A stretch of DNA of 64,000 nt from Candidatus Dojkabacteria bacterium (GCA_016931155.1 JAFGFJ010000006.1:124001-188000); one strand, 5' to 3'; counted from the stretch's first letter, positions 24,353 to 34,274 are shown. Numbers and translations are program-made. Notes: generated by a model not told the origin, from the letters alone.

Positions 24353-26812
24353 ATGTCCGACTATTCTTTTATCACAAAAGAGCTTATTGGTTCGCAGAAA
24401 AAATGTCTTCGTTTGGCTAACTACCTGTCAGCAACACAGCTTTATCTCAAAGAAAACTTCCTTCTTGAGGTCGAGCTTGAAAAAGCTCATATCAAAAAAA
24501 GAATTCTTGGTCATTGGGGTACTGTCCCCGGCTTGAACTTTATCTACTCCAATCTAAATATTTTAATCAAGAGACATAATCAGGAAATGATGGTTGTAAT
24601 AGGATCAGGGCATGGATCCCCCGCTATTCTTTCCAATATGTTTCTTGATGGTACGCTTGGAGAATTTTATCCTGAATACAAAGTCGGGAAGCAGGGAATA
24701 GGAAATTTAATTAGAAATTTCAGCTGGCCCGGAGGGTTTCCTTCTCATGCAAGTCCCAAAAGTCCTGGAATAATTTTGGAGGGTGGGGAACTTGGCTACT
24801 CTCTTGCAACAGCATATGGAGCCGCTTTTGATAATAAGGAGCTTATTGTTGCCTGTATAATTGGGGACGGTGAGAGCGAGACAGGTACACTTTCTGCTTC
24901 ATGGTACAGCAACAAATTTTTGAATCCTCAAAAAGACGGGGCAGTGCTTCCTGTTCTTCATATAAATAAACACAAAATTTCCGGCCCAACAATTTATGGG
25001 ACGATGTCAGATAAAGAATTGATGAATTTATTCAAAGGTTACGGGTACGAACCGATTATCGTTCAGGAAGAAAACATTTATGAGGATTCACTGAAGGTCT
25101 TTGAATACGCATTCCAAAAAATTAAGCAAATCCAGAAAGAATTCCGGGGAGACAATCTTGATCAAGATGAAACTGCTGGGGGTGAGAGCTCAGAGAAAAA
25201 CTTAAAAGAAAATATTGAAGCTTTCAAACAAAAACCTGTGTGGCCTGTTATTCTTCTGAAAAGCAAAAAAGGATGGACAGGTCCGAAGGAATTGGACGGC
25301 ACAATGGTAGAGGATTCCTTTAGATCACACGGAATTCCTCTGGAAGATCCTGTAGAAGATGAAGAGCAGTTTAAACTTCTTGAAGAATGGCTTGGGAGTT
25401 ATAAAGTTCACGAATTGCTGACTGAAGATTTTAGACCAATTGAAGAAATAAAAGGGTTGCTCCCGGAAGGAGAGCTCAGGCCTGGCATGAATAAACATGC
25501 AAACAATCTTGTATCCCAGCCGTTAAAGCTCCCGGAAATAGGAGATTATGAGCTGGAAATTTCCGGCAGTAAAAAAGCGAGCAGTATGACTGAACTTTCA
25601 AAATATCTCCGTGATGTAATTAAAAATAACCCAAATATTTTTAGAATAATGTCTCCTGATGAGAGCGAATCGAACAAGCTTCAGTCGCTTTTTGACGTTA
25701 CTGGCAGAACCTATGTCTGGCCTGTCCCGGGTGCATCGGAGAATATTTCCCGGGATGGTAGAATGATGGAGCTTCTCAGCGAAAATGTTCTTCAAGCCTG
25801 GCTTCAGGGATATATACTTACCGGGAGACATGGCGTCTATATCTCATACGAAGCCTTCATGATGATAATTGCGAGTATGGTAGATCAATACTCAAAGTTT
25901 TTGAAACAGGCAAAAAGTGTGGGATGGAGAAAACCCCTTCCTTCAATGAACTTTATTATTACGAGTACAGGCTGGAGACAAGATCACAACGGCTATTCCC
26001 ATCAAAATCCCGGGTTTATCAGTAGTGTACTCAACGACTATTCAGAAAGTATTGATGTTCATTTTCCACCTGATGCCAATTCTCTACTTCTGACTTGTGA
26101 AGAAGCTCTAAAAAGTCGAGATAAGATAAACATAATAATTACTGGCAAAAGAGAACTACCCCAATACATAACAATGGAAAATTTTAAAGAACAAATGAGA
26201 AGTGGAATTTCTATATGGGAAGGCGTTGGAAATGTGAAGAGCGTGGGAACAGAAGAAATACTGGAAAATCAAAAAGAAGATGATATACCTGACATAGTTT
26301 TTGCGGCAACGGGAGACTACTCAACACTAGAGTCGATCTCGGCAATAAAAATCCTGAAAAGACTTGTTCCCGAAATGAGAACAAGATTTGTAAGCATAAG
26401 TGAGCTTTCGTGTTTTGGAATTGGTGACAGAAGAGGTTTGAATTTTAATGGTGATAATTTGAAAAGAATTTTAACTGATTCAAAACCCGTGATTTATTCT
26501 TATCACGGTTATCCTCAGGATATAAAAAGCCTGATTTTTGGTCACTCCTTTGCTGGCAGGATTTCGATTCACGGATATAGTGAGAAGGGAACCACAACAA
26601 CTCCTTTTGATATGCAGGTACAGAATGATTGCGACAGGTTTCATTTGGCTCTTGAAGCTGTAATGAAGGTTTCAGAAACAAATGAGAAAGTAAGAGAAAA
26701 AAGAAAGCAAGTTGAATACTATATAAATTCTTTACTTGAGAAGCATGCGAAAGTAATAATTGAAACAGGAGAAGACATAGAAGAAATCAGAAATTTTGAA
26801 AAATATTTTTAA
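24353..26812 (+). CDS. xfp: Phosphoketolase (xylulose-5-phosphate/fructose-6-phosphate)
   Basis: The 819-residue protein is a thiamine-diphosphate phosphoketolase of near-standard length. Signature segments include HWGTVPGLNFIYSNLN, GSGHGSPAILSNMFLDGT, SWPGGFPSHASPKSPG, GGELGYSLATAYGAA, the ThDP motif IGDGESETG and HNGYSHQNPGFIS. It cleaves xylulose-5-P (and perhaps fructose-6-P) with phosphate to acetyl-phosphate and glyceraldehyde-3-P (erythrose-4-P). ackA follows after 8 bases, so acetyl-phosphate would be converted directly to ATP and acetate. A structured leader precedes it. Confidence 0.97.
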   Translation: MSDYSFITKELIGSQKKCLRLANYLSATQLYLKENFLLEVELEKAHIKKRILGHWGTVPGLNFIYSNLNILIKRHNQEMMVVIGSGHGSPAILSNMFLDGTLGEFYPEYKVGKQGIGNLIRNFSWPGGFPSHASPKSPGIILEGGELGYSLATAYGAAFDNKELIVACIIGDGESETGTLSASWYSNKFLNPQKDGAVLPVLHINKHKISGPTIYGTMSDKELMNLFKGYGYEPIIVQEENIYEDSLKVFEYAFQKIKQIQKEFRGDNLDQDETAGGESSEKNLKENIEAFKQKPVWPVILLKSKKGWTGPKELDGTMVEDSFRSHGIPLEDPVEDEEQFKLLEEWLGSYKVHELLTEDFRPIEEIKGLLPEGELRPGMNKHANNLVSQPLKLPEIGDYELEISGSKKASSMTELSKYLRDVIKNNPNIFRIMSPDESESNKLQSLFDVTGRTYVWPVPGASENISRDGRMMELLSENVLQAWLQGYILTGRHGVYISYEAFMMIIASMVDQYSKFLKQAKSVGWRKPLPSMNFIITSTGWRQDHNGYSHQNPGFISSVLNDYSESIDVHFPPDANSLLLTCEEALKSRDKINIIITGKRELPQYITMENFKEQMRSGISIWEGVGNVKSVGTEEILENQKEDDIPDIVFAATGDYSTLESISAIKILKRLVPEMRTRFVSISELSCFGIGDRRGLNFNGDNLKRILTDSKPVIYSYHGYPQDIKSLIFGHSFAGRISIHGYSEKGTTTTPFDMQVQNDCDRFHLALEAVMKVSETNEKVREKRKQVEYYINSLLEKHAKVIIETGEDIEEIRNFEKYF

Positions 26813-26820
26813 GAAAATTT

Positions 26821-27960
26821 ATGATGACAATTTTGGCAGTAAATGCAGGAAGTGAGACGATGAAATTTAAAATTTTTGATAAGGAGCTAAATTCTGTCTC
26901 TAAGGGAAAAATATTTACAAATAATGGAAAGTATTTTTTCAGGATTAATGGGGAAGAAATAGAGACGGGGCAGAAGGAGTATGATAACCCGATGAATTTA
27001 ATTCGATGCTCGATTCAAGCAAAAATAGATAAAGTTGGATTCAGGATAGTTCACGGCGGAGAAAAATATCTTGATCCGATCCTTCTTACAGATAGGGTTG
27101 TTTCTGAAATTGAAGAACTAAATGACCTTGCTCCGCTTCATAATCCGCCTGCACTTAAGAGAGTAAAGGAATTTAAAGAGCAATTCCCGTCCGTCCCTGT
27201 TTATGGTGTTTTTGATACTGCTTTTCACAAATCTATCCCTAAAAAAGCTTATTTGTACGGGCTTCCTTACGATTTTTACGAAAAATATAGAATTAGAAAA
27301 TATGGATTTCATGGGATATCAAACAGGTTTGTTCTGGATGAATTGAATATAATTGAGCCCGGGCATTCGAGGGTAATAGTATGCCATCTCGGAGGAGGTT
27401 CAAGTATTACGGCTATTAAGGATGGAAGGTCGATTGATACATCGATGGGATTTACGCCGCTTGATGGCTTGATGATGGCAACAAGAAGTGGGGATGTCGA
27501 TGATGGTGTTGTTTTCCATTTGAACAGGAAGTTTCGACTTTCTCTTGATATGATAGCTGATATTGAAAATAACAATAGTGGCTTATTGGGCATTTCTGAA
27601 ATAAGTGACGATATGAGGGTGTTGCTTACAGAGGAAGGAAAAGGGAATATTAGAGCAAAACTTGCAATTGAAATGTATATTTATAGAGTACAAAAGTATA
27701 TTGGTAGTTTTACTACCGCTCTCGGAGGAGTTGATGTACTTGTTTTTACTGCCGGGATAGGAGAGGGATCTGATATTATCAGAAAAAGAATATGTGAAAA
27801 TTTGTCTTTGTTTGGGATTGAAATTTCTGACTCTCTAAATGAAGGTAAAAAAAATGTAAGAGAAAATCTGAAAATTTCAAAGAATATTTCCAAGTCTGTC
27901 TGGGTAATTCCAACGGATGAGGAACTTCAAATTGCAAGAGAAATAAGTACCCTAGAATAA
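26821..27960 (+). CDS. ackA: Acetate kinase
   Basis: The 379-residue protein matches acetate kinase throughout: ILAVNAGSETMKFKIF at the N-terminus (usually NxGSSSxK), VGFRIVHGG, LAPLHNPP, FDTAFH, YGFHGISNRFV, CHLGGGSSITAI, the GFTPLDGLMMATRSGD loop and TAGIGEGSDIIR. It makes ATP from acetyl-phosphate in the cytosol. Two in-frame ATGs (26821, 26824) are possible starts. It is cotranscribed with xfp. A terminator-like hairpin lies downstream near 28000. Confidence 0.96.
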   Translation: MMTILAVNAGSETMKFKIFDKELNSVSKGKIFTNNGKYFFRINGEEIETGQKEYDNPMNLIRCSIQAKIDKVGFRIVHGGEKYLDPILLTDRVVSEIEELNDLAPLHNPPALKRVKEFKEQFPSVPVYGVFDTAFHKSIPKKAYLYGLPYDFYEKYRIRKYGFHGISNRFVLDELNIIEPGHSRVIVCHLGGGSSITAIKDGRSIDTSMGFTPLDGLMMATRSGDVDDGVVFHLNRKFRLSLDMIADIENNNSGLLGISEISDDMRVLLTEEGKGNIRAKLAIEMYIYRVQKYIGSFTTALGGVDVLVFTAGIGEGSDIIRKRICENLSLFGIEISDSLNEGKKNVRENLKISKNISKSVWVIPTDEELQIAREISTLE

Positions 27961-27996
27961 ATTGAATCAGAAGAAGACTGATCGAAGTCAAGCAAG

Positions 27997-28030
27997 AAAG
28001 GAGACAGGTATTCTCCTATTGTCCTTTTTT
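27997..28030 (+). terminator. Terminator-like hairpin after ackA
   Basis: AGGAGA pairs with TCTCCT around a 7-base loop, with a longer alternative between AAAGGA and TCCTTT, followed by a run of seven T at about 28023-28030. The T-run overlaps the 3' end of the convergent gene. Confidence 0.5.
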
Positions 28031-28405
28031 TATTAGCAAAGTAGCAAGTATTATTAAGGCAAGAGCCAAAGATGCTATCCCGCTATACAAGATATATGTT
28101 GCTGTTTGCTGACTTACAGTTTTAAGAGGTTTTGGGATTATTGAATCAACTGCTCCCAGAACGTCATTTTTTGAATGTGTATTTTCTGGATTGCTGGTTT
28201 TTGTTATAGAAACGCCCTGAATCTCTCCTGTATAAGTTGCAACAGGCTTTACTTCTTTATTGTTTTTGTAAAGAGTATAGAGTTCAACAGGAAGTACAAA
28301 CATTGCCAGAAATATTACAATGATCGCTACTATCTGATGAAGGTTTGTATCAATTGTAATTCCTTCCTTGTGCTCTACTTCCTCTTTTTCTGGTTTTCTT
28401 TTCAT
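28016..28405 (-). CDS. Hypothetical membrane protein with two transmembrane segments
   Basis: The 129-residue protein has a charged cytoplasmic start (MKRKPEKEEVEHKEG), a transmembrane helix at about 24-44, an extracytoplasmic loop of roughly 60 residues, and a C-terminal helix (TATYILYSGIASLALALIIL) ending in a short basic tail. No family is recognised. It lies downstream of mltG on the same strand and may share its transcript. Confidence 0.6.
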   Translation of the reverse strand: MKRKPEKEEVEHKEGITIDTNLHQIVAIIVIFLAMFVLPVELYTLYKNNKEVKPVATYTGEIQGVSITKTSNPENTHSKNDVLGAVDSIIPKPLKTVSQQTATYILYSGIASLALALIILATLLIKKGQ

Positions 28406-28475
28406 GTCTCTATCTACATTCTATGCAGATAGGATTGAATTGTCTAGAGCTATTCCTCAGGATACCACGATTCTT

Positions 28476-29549
28476 CTATTTGCTATCAATGTATTGTTTT
28501 TTATTTTCATTATGCTCGCTTAATGTTTTTGCATAATGAATCTGCCCATCATTCCCGTGGAGATAGTAAAAGTATTCATTTTTACCAGGATAAATCACTG
28601 CATTAATCGAATCAATTCCGGGATTTGAGATTGGAGTCGGTGTAAGTCCTGGGTATTTGTATGTATTGTAAAGGGAATCTTTTTCTTTCAAGAGAAATGC
28701 ATTTGCTTTCCAGTCTTTCTTCTCGTAAAGAAGAGCGGCATCAACCTGAAGAAGTTTTACTCCATCCAGTTCACCTTTGAGTCTTTTCAATAAAACGTCT
28801 GCTATTTCGTGTTTTTCATCTTTTGTAAAAGCCTCTCTCTCTATTATTGAAGCAAGTATGAGCGTTTCATAAAAATTTAAATTACTTTTTTCTATGGCAG
28901 CATAATCTTCATCCTTGAATTTTGAAATAAGAGTAGTTATCAGTCTTTCTATTGCCTGCTGTGTAGTGATGTTTTTTGCAAAATTGTAGGTGTCAGGATA
29001 TAAAAATCCTTCGAGTGACTTCTTTTCAGGTTTATAAGCAGTAAGAAAATCTCTAATAGATGATGAAAATGTATAATTGTCTGGATTCTTGACCATATCA
29101 TCGAAATCAGACCTAACAAATTTGGACTGATTGCCTTGTAGTTTTTCCTCAAGTATTGTTCCAACTTCATCCATTCTGAGTCCTTCGGGTATTGTTATCC
29201 AGACAGTATCATCTGCAGTTGCATTCTGTAGAGCATTGGCTATCTCAACAATTGTCATATTCCTTTTAAGCACGAAAGTGCCTGCTTTTATCTCCGGGAT
29301 CAAATTGTTTAGTCTTAAATACCAGTAGAAAGCGTCAACATTATTGATAAGCCCTTCATTTTTCAGTTCCCTTGCTGTGGTATTAATATCCTGTCCAAGT
29401 TTAATCTCGAATCTTACTACCTCCTCAGAAGAGCTTGCTGGAGTATTTACTGTCTTGATGTACCATTGTCTTGTAAAGAAAAATCCTACTCCTGCAAGTA
29501 TGATCAGGATAAAAAGAATTATTAGTAATGCATTGACAAATTTTTTCAT
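28476..29549 (-). CDS. mltG: Endolytic transglycosylase MltG
   Basis: The 357-residue protein has an N-terminal transmembrane helix (about 7-27), a LysM-like region with LGQDINTTARELKNEG, and the YceG/MltG catalytic domain: LEGFLYPDTYNF, LASIIEREA with the catalytic Glu, LLQVDAALLYE, YNTYKYPGLTPTPISNPG and YFYYLHGNDGQIHYAKT. It cuts nascent glycan strands at the membrane and sets their length. ruvX lies 41 bases upstream, giving a likely ruvX-mltG operon, with the small membrane gene downstream. Confidence 0.95.
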   Translation of the reverse strand: MKKFVNALLIILFILIILAGVGFFFTRQWYIKTVNTPASSSEEVVRFEIKLGQDINTTARELKNEGLINNVDAFYWYLRLNNLIPEIKAGTFVLKRNMTIVEIANALQNATADDTVWITIPEGLRMDEVGTILEEKLQGNQSKFVRSDFDDMVKNPDNYTFSSSIRDFLTAYKPEKKSLEGFLYPDTYNFAKNITTQQAIERLITTLISKFKDEDYAAIEKSNLNFYETLILASIIEREAFTKDEKHEIADVLLKRLKGELDGVKLLQVDAALLYEKKDWKANAFLLKEKDSLYNTYKYPGLTPTPISNPGIDSINAVIYPGKNEYFYYLHGNDGQIHYAKTLSEHNENKKQYIDSK

Positions 29550-29590
29550 TATATTCTTCGATAAATTTTAAATAGGTAGAGGTGATTTTA

Positions 29591-29980
29591 TCACTGTTCT
29601 GATGAATTTAAAAATTCCTGCAGGATAATTGCAGCTGCCTGATCATCAATATCTTTCCGTCCATTACTATTCTTCTCAGCAATTTTACTTGATAGATATT
29701 CATCCCAAAAAATAATCCTTGTAGTAATTTTTTTGTTTAATTCTTCAGCAAAGTCCTTTATGAGATTTGCCTCCTTTCCGTGACTTCCATCGGGCTTGAG
29801 AGGTATACCTATCAGAATTTGCTGCACTTTCAGTTTATTGTATATTCTGGCAATTTCTTCTATTGCCTCTTTATTGGTTCTTCCCTTGATTATTTTTATC
29901 GGTGCTGCTGCAATTCCAAGCTCATCAGAAACAGCAATTCCAATTCTTTTTGTTCCAAAATCAATTGCAAGAGTTTTCAT
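29591..29980 (-). CDS. ruvX: Holliday junction resolvase RuvX/YqgF
   Basis: The 129-residue protein is a standard-length YqgF-family RNase H fold: MKTLAIDFGTKRIGIAVSDE carries the first catalytic Asp, QQILIGIPLKPDGSHG the central strand, and FWDEYLSS plus DDQAAAIILQEFL the later acidic residues. The family is implicated in Holliday junction resolution and 16S rRNA 5' processing. It is divergent from pnp and precedes mltG. Confidence 0.93.
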   Translation of the reverse strand: MKTLAIDFGTKRIGIAVSDELGIAAAPIKIIKGRTNKEAIEEIARIYNKLKVQQILIGIPLKPDGSHGKEANLIKDFAEELNKKITTRIIFWDEYLSSKIAEKNSNGRKDIDDQAAAIILQEFLNSSEQ

Positions 29981-30124
29981 TATTTTATGAGAAAGCAGCA
30001 GAACAGTAAATAACTTGTACAGTTTTTGTATTAGAGAGTGAATTTTAACATAATCATGGGGGTTCTGTTTCTGTATTCTATATATCTGAAAATTTTGTTT
30101 TTATTAAATATGTTCTGCATTTTC

Positions 30125-30133
30125 TGTTATAAT
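30125..30133 (+). promoter_or_regulatory. Extended -10 promoter for pnp
   Basis: TGTTATAAT gives a consensus TG-N-TATAAT extended -10. A start point near 30140 would leave a leader of about 160 bases before ATG 30303. Confidence 0.55.
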
Positions 30134-30183
30134 CGTTCGACTAATGCTTTTTTGAGGAAACGGGTGGTGAGGATTGACAGGAG

Positions 30184-30238
30184 AAATTAGTAAGGAGTCT
30201 ATTTCAGGGGATCCGGGAAAAAGACTTCCTGCTAATTT
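30184..30238 (+). promoter_or_regulatory. Long hairpin in the pnp 5' leader
   Basis: AAATTAGTAAGGAGTCT (30184-30200) pairs with AGACTTCCTGCTAATTT (30222-30238) over 17 positions with two G-U pairs and one mismatch, leaving a 21-base loop. It lies between the extended -10 and ATG 30303. In Escherichia coli a pnp leader duplex is cut by RNase III and used by PNPase to autoregulate; an analogous role here is inferred. Confidence 0.6.
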
Positions 30239-30302
30239 ATTCAAGATTCCCCGCTTCAGTTCTTCACAAAGCAAAATATTTATATTTTGTTTAAGTCTAA
30301 AG

Positions 30303-32432
30303 ATGAATAAAAAAATCACAAAGACCTTTAGTTTTAATGGTCAGGAAATTATCTTTGAAACCGGGCATATCGGGTTTCGTGCTGACTCTGCACTAACTAT
30401 CAGGCAGGGTGAGACTGTTCTTATGATATTTGTTACTGCAAGTGACAAGCCTTCAGAGTTGGATTATTTCCCTCTGGGAATAACTTACTTCGAAAAGGAC
30501 TATGCAGCAGGTATTATTTCAGGATCCAGATATATAAAGAGAGAAAGGAGACCTTCTGATGAGAATATTGTAAAGGGAAGGGAAATTGATCGTGCACTTC
30601 GTCCGCTTTTTCCTGAAGGATTTAAAAATGAGGTTAACGTTGTAATAAATGTGATGGCATATGATGGAATTAATGACCCTGTTGATCTTGGGATTACTGG
30701 TGCTTCTCTTGCTCTTATGTTGTCCTCTGTACCTTTCGAGGGTCCGGTTTCAGGTATTACGATTGGTATGGATGAAAAGGGAGAATTAAAAGTTAATCCG
30801 AGTCTGGAGGAATTAAAAACTTCCAGCCTTGATGCATCTTTTGGAGTAAATGAAGTTGGAATCACTATGCTTGAGGTTGGGGCAAATATTGTAAAAGAGG
30901 AGGAGATGAGTAAAGCATTTGAGCTTGCCTATAAAGAAGGTCAAAAGCTTATTGGGTGGCAGAAAGAAATTGCAAAAGAACTGGGAAAAGAGAAAATGCA
31001 GTTTGAGCCTTTCAAGCCCGGTAAAGTACTTGTAAAGAAAATAGAAGAGAAATATGCAAAAGAAATTGAATATGCTCTTTTCAATGATGATGACAGAAGG
31101 AGTATGCTTCGTGAAATTGAAGCAAAAGCTGTTGAGGAAATAAGAACAGAAAAAGGGTTTGAGGAAGAGAGCCCTTTTCTTATAGTTGAGGCTGTGAATA
31201 AAGTAGCGAAAAAAATTACGAGGCATTCTATGCTTAAGGAGAAGAAAAGGCTTTCAAACAGAGCAATGGATGAAGTCCGTGTACTTGATGTAGAGGCAGG
31301 AGTTCTTCCGAGAGTGCATGGTTCTGCTCTTTTCTCCCGTGGAATAACTCAGGTAATGTCAGTTGCAACACTTGGTTCGGTAAGGCTGGTTCAAACTCTG
31401 GAAGGACTGGAAGGTGAGGAAAGTAAAAGATATATTCATCATTACAATGGACCCAGATATTCACTTGGAGAAGCCGGAAGGTTTGAGTTTTATCCCGGAA
31501 ATAGAGAAATCGGTCATGGGGCAATGGCGGAGAAGGCATTACTTCCGGTTATTCCCCCAATGGATGAGTTTCCATATGCAATTCGTGTTGTTTCCGAAAT
31601 TCTTTCACAAAGCGGATCAAGCTCACAAGCCGCAACTTGTGGATCATCTCTTGCCCTTATGGATGCTGGCGTTCCGATAAAAGCTCCCGTTGGTGGCATT
31701 GCAATCGGTTTAGTAACTGGTGAAACACAGGATGAATTTCAGCTGGTAACGGATATGCAGGATGTGGAAGATTTCTATGGCGATATGGATTTCAAGGTAA
31801 TGGGGACAATGGAAGGAATTACTGCTATTCAGATGGATAATAAGTTGAACGGTGTGAAAGTTGAGATTTTACAAAAGGCATTGATAGAGGCAAAGAAAGG
31901 AAGAGAAGTTGTGCTGGAAGCGATGATAAAGATAATAGCTGAACCGAGGAACAATCTTTCTAAATACGCTCCTAAGGTTGAAATTGTTAAGATTAACCCG
32001 GCAAAGATTGGTGAACTCATTGGACCTGGAGGGAAGAATATCAAGAAGATGGCTGAAATTCTTGGAGACGGTGTCGATATTAACATTGAGGATACGGGAG
32101 ATGTTTTTGTAACAACTTCTGATACTGAACTAATGGCGAAGGCAGTTCAGATGATAAAAGCTGTGGTGGAAGAGGCAGAAGTTGGGAAAGTATACGAAGG
32201 TACTATTGACAGGATTGAAAACTACGGTGCATTTGTTGATGTCAGTCCTGCAATATCAGGTCTCATTCATGTCTCGGAAATGGCGGATGGATTTGTAAAA
32301 GATCCAAATGCTATTGTAAAGCTGGGGCAGAAAGTGAGAGCAAAAGTAATACGAATTGATGAACAGGGTAAGGTCAGCATGACACTAAAAGGAATAGATC
32401 AAGTTTCAAAAGCTGAATCAGATAGAGCTTAA
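30303..32432 (+). CDS. pnp: Polyribonucleotide nucleotidyltransferase (PNPase)
   Basis: From ATG 30303 the protein has about 709 residues, the normal length. It shows two RNase PH domains (first with GFRADSALTIRQGETVLMIF and SRYIKRERRPSDENI, second with GVLPRVHGSALFSRG, SGSSSQAATCGSSLALMDAG and GIAIGL), a helical linker, a KH domain (IGELIGPGGKNIKKM) and an S1 domain (GTIDRIENYGAFVDVSP). It degrades RNA phosphorolytically from the 3' end. A TTG at 30174 extends the frame by 43 residues, but these have no PNPase counterpart and include the leader hairpin. murJ follows after 7 bases. Confidence 0.97.
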   Translation: MNKKITKTFSFNGQEIIFETGHIGFRADSALTIRQGETVLMIFVTASDKPSELDYFPLGITYFEKDYAAGIISGSRYIKRERRPSDENIVKGREIDRALRPLFPEGFKNEVNVVINVMAYDGINDPVDLGITGASLALMLSSVPFEGPVSGITIGMDEKGELKVNPSLEELKTSSLDASFGVNEVGITMLEVGANIVKEEEMSKAFELAYKEGQKLIGWQKEIAKELGKEKMQFEPFKPGKVLVKKIEEKYAKEIEYALFNDDDRRSMLREIEAKAVEEIRTEKGFEEESPFLIVEAVNKVAKKITRHSMLKEKKRLSNRAMDEVRVLDVEAGVLPRVHGSALFSRGITQVMSVATLGSVRLVQTLEGLEGEESKRYIHHYNGPRYSLGEAGRFEFYPGNREIGHGAMAEKALLPVIPPMDEFPYAIRVVSEILSQSGSSSQAATCGSSLALMDAGVPIKAPVGGIAIGLVTGETQDEFQLVTDMQDVEDFYGDMDFKVMGTMEGITAIQMDNKLNGVKVEILQKALIEAKKGREVVLEAMIKIIAEPRNNLSKYAPKVEIVKINPAKIGELIGPGGKNIKKMAEILGDGVDINIEDTGDVFVTTSDTELMAKAVQMIKAVVEEAEVGKVYEGTIDRIENYGAFVDVSPAISGLIHVSEMADGFVKDPNAIVKLGQKVRAKVIRIDEQGKVSMTLKGIDQVSKAESDRA

Positions 32433-32439
32433 TACTTTT

Positions 32440-34203
32440 ATGGTTAGTACAGTTTTCGCAAAAGGAAAAAGGCTCCTTTCTATGGAGCAGAGTGGAATCC
32501 TTTCAACGGCCGTACTGTTGATGGTCTTGAACTTGATCACCAAATTCGCAGGATTCTTTTTTCTTGCAATAGCTGCTTCTACGGTTGGAGCAAACAGATC
32601 TTCAGATATATTCTTTGCGGCAAATACCCTTCCTGAGCTTATTTCCAATGTAATTCTTTTTGGAGCAATTTCAGTATCGGTTGTACCGGTTCTTATTGAC
32701 GTATTAAACAAAGAAGGTGAGAAGAGTTTTTTGCGTGTACTAAATTCCATAATGAATATGAGTCTTCTTTTCTTTTCATTTATAGGAATTTTGCTTGCTG
32801 TTTTTGCACGGGATATATTTCCTTTCTTTCTTCAAAATGTAATTAATCCTATTGATCCGTTCACACTCGCTGAGATAGAGGAAATAGTTAACATAACGAG
32901 GGTTCTCCTTATACCGCAAATTGTGCTTGGAATATCAACTTTCGTCTCTAGTGGACTATATTCGAAAAACAGAATTATACTTCCTCAGATTGCACCACTT
33001 TTTTATAATTTTGGAAGAATAGTTGGAACCTTGCTTTTTGTCTCTGTTTTTCATATGGGTATATGGGGACTTGTATGGTCAACTCTGGTTGGCTCAATTT
33101 TTCACTTGATAGTACAATTGCCTATCGCACAGGAACTGGGGATTAGATATCTTACTGTACTTGATCTTAAAAGTCGTGCTGTGAGAGAGGCTATTACTCT
33201 GGGTATTCCCAGGGTTTTAAGTATTGCAACTGAACAAATAGCTCTCACAGTGGATCAGTTTATAGCTCTTGGGCTTGTTGCAGGCTCTACTACCACTTTT
33301 TATTTTGCTGTAAGACTCATCTCGATTCCACTTGCTGTATTCGGAAGTACTTTTGCAACAGCAGTTTTCCCTTCACTTTCGGATGCATTTTCCAAAAGGA
33401 ATATGTCAAAATTTTCAGTTATTTTGCATAGTGCTATTAATAATATATTCTTTCTTGCCATTCCAACGTCTGTTGTTCTCCTTGTTCTTAGGGTGCCACT
33501 TGTCAGGTTGACGTTCGGTATTTTTGATAAAAGTACTTTCGGTTTTGATAGTACATACATGACAGCATGGATAGTTCTTTTCTTCTCATTTGGGCTTGGG
33601 TTTGAGTCTCTTAGAACGATTTTATACAGGACATTTTATGCAGCACACGACTCAATAAGACCTTTTTTCTCTGCGGTATTTGTTGTAGTTGGGGGAATTA
33701 TTACAGGTATTCTATTTACCAATTATTTCAGTCATTTTGACCATTTTAGTTTAAGAGAAGTGACCTTTAATTTCAGTTATTTCTTTAGCAAGGCAGGGGG
33801 GAGAGCAGGTGTTGGAGGACTTGCTCTGAGTTCGAGCCTTATCTATTTTATCGAGTTTGTGATACTTATCCTGATGCTTAATAAAAGAATTATTAAAGTC
33901 AATTTTAAAAATCTTATTATTTCTTTTGGAAAAAAGTTCTTTTCAGCAATAGTGATGGGACTCCTGCTATACAGTCTCTTCAAACTTTGGGATGATGTCT
34001 TGGATGTTGCAAGAACCATTAATCTTTTTATCTTGACTTCGTCAACTATTATCTCCGGTCTCATGGTTTATGTCTGGATCAGCTACCTTTTGAATGATGA
34101 AGATGTAAGCTTGCTTGCAAAATTGATAAGAAAAATTGGAGGTGCTTTTAAGAAAAGCGGACAAAAGCACAAGATGTTGGCTCCAGATACTGAGCTAGAC
34201 TAG
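32440..34203 (+). CDS. murJ: Lipid II flippase MurJ
   Basis: The 587-residue protein has about 13-14 transmembrane helices of the MOP superfamily. The N-terminal helix reads ILSTAVLLMVLNLITKFAGF, followed by ANRSSDIFFAANTLPELISN and FGAISVSVVPVL, the diagnostic MviN/MurJ region. It carries lipid II across the membrane for peptidoglycan synthesis. It starts 7 bases after pnp and is likely cotranscribed. There is a soluble tail of about 35 residues at the C-terminus. Confidence 0.93.
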   Translation: MVSTVFAKGKRLLSMEQSGILSTAVLLMVLNLITKFAGFFFLAIAASTVGANRSSDIFFAANTLPELISNVILFGAISVSVVPVLIDVLNKEGEKSFLRVLNSIMNMSLLFFSFIGILLAVFARDIFPFFLQNVINPIDPFTLAEIEEIVNITRVLLIPQIVLGISTFVSSGLYSKNRIILPQIAPLFYNFGRIVGTLLFVSVFHMGIWGLVWSTLVGSIFHLIVQLPIAQELGIRYLTVLDLKSRAVREAITLGIPRVLSIATEQIALTVDQFIALGLVAGSTTTFYFAVRLISIPLAVFGSTFATAVFPSLSDAFSKRNMSKFSVILHSAINNIFFLAIPTSVVLLVLRVPLVRLTFGIFDKSTFGFDSTYMTAWIVLFFSFGLGFESLRTILYRTFYAAHDSIRPFFSAVFVVVGGIITGILFTNYFSHFDHFSLREVTFNFSYFFSKAGGRAGVGGLALSSSLIYFIEFVILILMLNKRIIKVNFKNLIISFGKKFFSAIVMGLLLYSLFKLWDDVLDVARTINLFILTSSTIISGLMVYVWISYLLNDEDVSLLAKLIRKIGGAFKKSGQKHKMLAPDTELD

Positions 34204-34274
34204 TCGAAATTTGCAGAGAGCAGTCTTCTGATATACTATTATTCTGGAAAGTAATTTATGAAGAAATAATTTAA

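Noticed and set aside
30174..30302. N-terminal extension of PNPase from TTG 30174
   Set aside because: The extra 43 residues have no family counterpart and the DNA forms a long hairpin; ATG 30303 gives the standard N-terminus.
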